Positions 52,501 through 53,742 of a stretch of 53,742 bases of DNA are shown here, one piece after another. The notes beneath the pieces are model-generated. The model was not told where the DNA came from. It ran no database searches and worked only from the letters and a program-made list of their open reading frames with translations. The stretch is from Bacteriovorax sp. (GTDB taxonomy: Bacteria; Bdellovibrionota; Bacteriovoracia; Bacteriovoracales; Bacteriovoracaceae), in the NCBI GenBank assembly GCA_014377485.1, contig JACMPM010000004.1, positions 1 through 53,742 of the forward strand, given 5' to 3'. Position 1 is the first letter of the stretch; the number at the start of each line of letters is the position of its first letter. A program made the translations under genes and the position numbers.

Positions 52501-53742
52501 ATGAAAGGGCATACTCATAATTCTGCAACATCATGTTGTGATCATACCAAGTCTAGCATTGAGCAAGAAATAGTAATTGAGAAAAGCTCCAGCAAGATCG
52601 AAGCTGGCAGTATTATAACTCTATTTAAAGTCTCCAATATGGATTGTGCTGATGAAATCAAGGCAATAAACGATGTTTTAAGAATCGATGGTATATTTGA
52701 GGTAAAGGCCAATTTAATGGCCTCTACAATTCAAATTACACACCGTAATAATCTTGAAAGTAATTTTTTAAAGAAAAAAGTAAATTCTACAGTTGTTAAA
52801 GTAATAGAAGAGAATTCCAGTCAAAATCAAAACGCCCCGCGAATCATAAAAGTAGCTCTTTCAGGAGTTCTTTTATGTTTAGGACTTTTATCTCAAAGAT
52901 TTATAACAGATTCTATTTTTTCTAATCTGTTTTTTGCCATATCAATTTTAGTCGGAGGAAGTTTAATTTTCCCTAAAGCATACAGAGCTTTAAAAGGCTT
53001 AAGTTTAGATATGAATGTCCTTATGACATTTGCCGTTTTTGGAGCGCTAATAATAAAACAATATTCAGAAGCCACCACGGTTGTTTTTCTATTTTCACTG
53101 TCAGAATTATTAGAAAGTTTGAGTGTTCAAAGAGCACGTAATGCAATTTCTGAACTTTTCAAAATAACACCTAAGACAGCATTTCTTGTAGATGAAAATA
53201 ACTTAGTTAAAGAAATTCTTGTAGAAGAAATAAAAATTGATCAAAAAGTGAGAACTAAGGCAGGGGAAAGTTTACCCCTCGATGGAGTAATAATTTCCGG
53301 AAACGCTAATATTGATCAAGCAACTCTCACTGGTGAATCCATACCTGTCTATAAAACAATTGGTGATGAGGTTTATGCAGGAACAATAAATCTGGATGGT
53401 AGTATTGATGTATTGGTTTCAAAAATTTTTAGCGATACCAAAATCTCACAAGTGATTAAGCTGGTTGCAGAAGCTCAAGCACAAAGAGCACCAGCTCAAC
53501 AATTCGTTGATAAATTTGCTCGAATTTACACACCTGTAGTTTTTGTTATGGCCATTTTAACATATTTACTTCCAGTTTTGTTTTTTGGAGGGAATTCCTA
53601 TGAATGGTTTTATAAGTCATTAGTACTTTTAGTTATAGCTTGTCCATGTGCACTCGTTATTTCGACACCCATATCAATAGTTTCGGCCTTAACTGCACTA
53701 GCAAGGAGAGGAGTATTAATTAAGGGTGGCACTTTTTTAGAA
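52501..53742 (+). CDS. Heavy-metal P1B-type ATPase (CadA/ZntA type), incomplete
   Basis: 414 codons to the window edge, no stop. N-terminus with Cys/His residues (HTHNSATSCCDHTK), an HMA domain in which MDCADE keeps one Cys of the usual CxxC, paired membrane helices, the TGES actuator motif in LTGESIPVYK and the CPC transmembrane motif in ACPCALVIST. CPC with a MerR/CadR-type regulator suggests export of Zn, Cd or Pb. The phosphorylation domain lies beyond the window. AAAAGG before the ATG. Confidence 0.93.
   Translation, partial: MKGHTHNSATSCCDHTKSSIEQEIVIEKSSSKIEAGSIITLFKVSNMDCADEIKAINDVLRIDGIFEVKANLMASTIQITHRNNLESNFLKKKVNSTVVKVIEENSSQNQNAPRIIKVALSGVLLCLGLLSQRFITDSIFSNLFFAISILVGGSLIFPKAYRALKGLSLDMNVLMTFAVFGALIIKQYSEATTVVFLFSLSELLESLSVQRARNAISELFKITPKTAFLVDENNLVKEILVEEIKIDQKVRTKAGESLPLDGVIISGNANIDQATLTGESIPVYKTIGDEVYAGTINLDGSIDVLVSKIFSDTKISQVIKLVAEAQAQRAPAQQFVDKFARIYTPVVFVMAILTYLLPVLFFGGNSYEWFYKSLVLLVIACPCALVISTPISIVSALTALARRGVLIKGGTFLE

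Overview
The window reads as a contiguous piece of an AT-rich, Gram-negative bacterial chromosome. There are many lipobox or signal-peptide proteins, at least three small proteins that look like outer-membrane beta-barrels, two PilZ proteins, a LexA-type SOS repressor and a yajC-secDF locus. The style (AT-rich, many secreted hydrolases and large lipoproteins, PilZ proteins, a MenE-MenH fusion) fits the Bdellovibrionota, most likely a Bacteriovorax/Peredibacter-like member. That placement is inference from gene content, not a database result.

Layout. 1-250: tail of an exported protein with a Gly-rich C-terminal anchor, and its terminator. 253-5295 (minus): AlkB-like dioxygenase, lexA, dinB, a MenE-MenH fusion and a small unknown, packed tightly enough for co-transcription, with a candidate LexA operator before lexA. 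5421-9047: secreted proteins, including a papain-fold peptidase and a PHB-depolymerase-type esterase. 9274-14145: a five-gene, mostly overlapping lipid/polyketide-like operon (alpha/beta hydrolase, KSIII-like enzyme, FabG-like SDR, second hydrolase, acyl-CoA ligase). 14148-16693: a tiny membrane protein, a conserved family of unknown function, and an S1/P1 nuclease. 16708-20012: response regulator, ClpB-type disaggregase behind a sigma32-like promoter, and a cyclic-nucleotide-binding protein. 20018-26231: housekeeping genes (panD, serB, pgsA, glpX, YggS) with an LRR protein, a PilZ protein, an SRPBCC protein and a small helical protein. 26272-38266: a RAYT transposase-like gene, barrels, an IPNS-like oxygenase, a 1655-residue lipoprotein with an FGE-like end, and ParA. 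38331-44803: queA-tgt-yajC-tatA-secD-secF plus a membrane protein. 44800-47835: lipoprotein, PilZ protein, HU/IHF protein.

A tRNA-Cys at 47901-47978 separates this core-like region from a more accessory stretch: a repeat-rich non-coding gap with a long hairpin, an XRE regulator, a methyltransferase, a secreted HNH nuclease gene broken by one in-frame stop, and a metal-resistance module. The module has a MerR regulator, a small Cys-rich exported protein and DsbB/DsbA-type proteins, divergent from a P-type ATPase that runs off the window end. The MerR-type promoter between them has a clear 19-bp spacer and dyad.

Most interesting points: the KSIII enzyme has Cys112 and His257 but His285 where Asn is expected; the second hydrolase of that operon has no normal start codon that preserves its fold; MenE and MenH are fused and sit directly behind dinB; tatA is inserted between yajC and secD; and the MerR operator is unusually clear. 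I found no CRISPR array, complete insertion sequence or rRNA.
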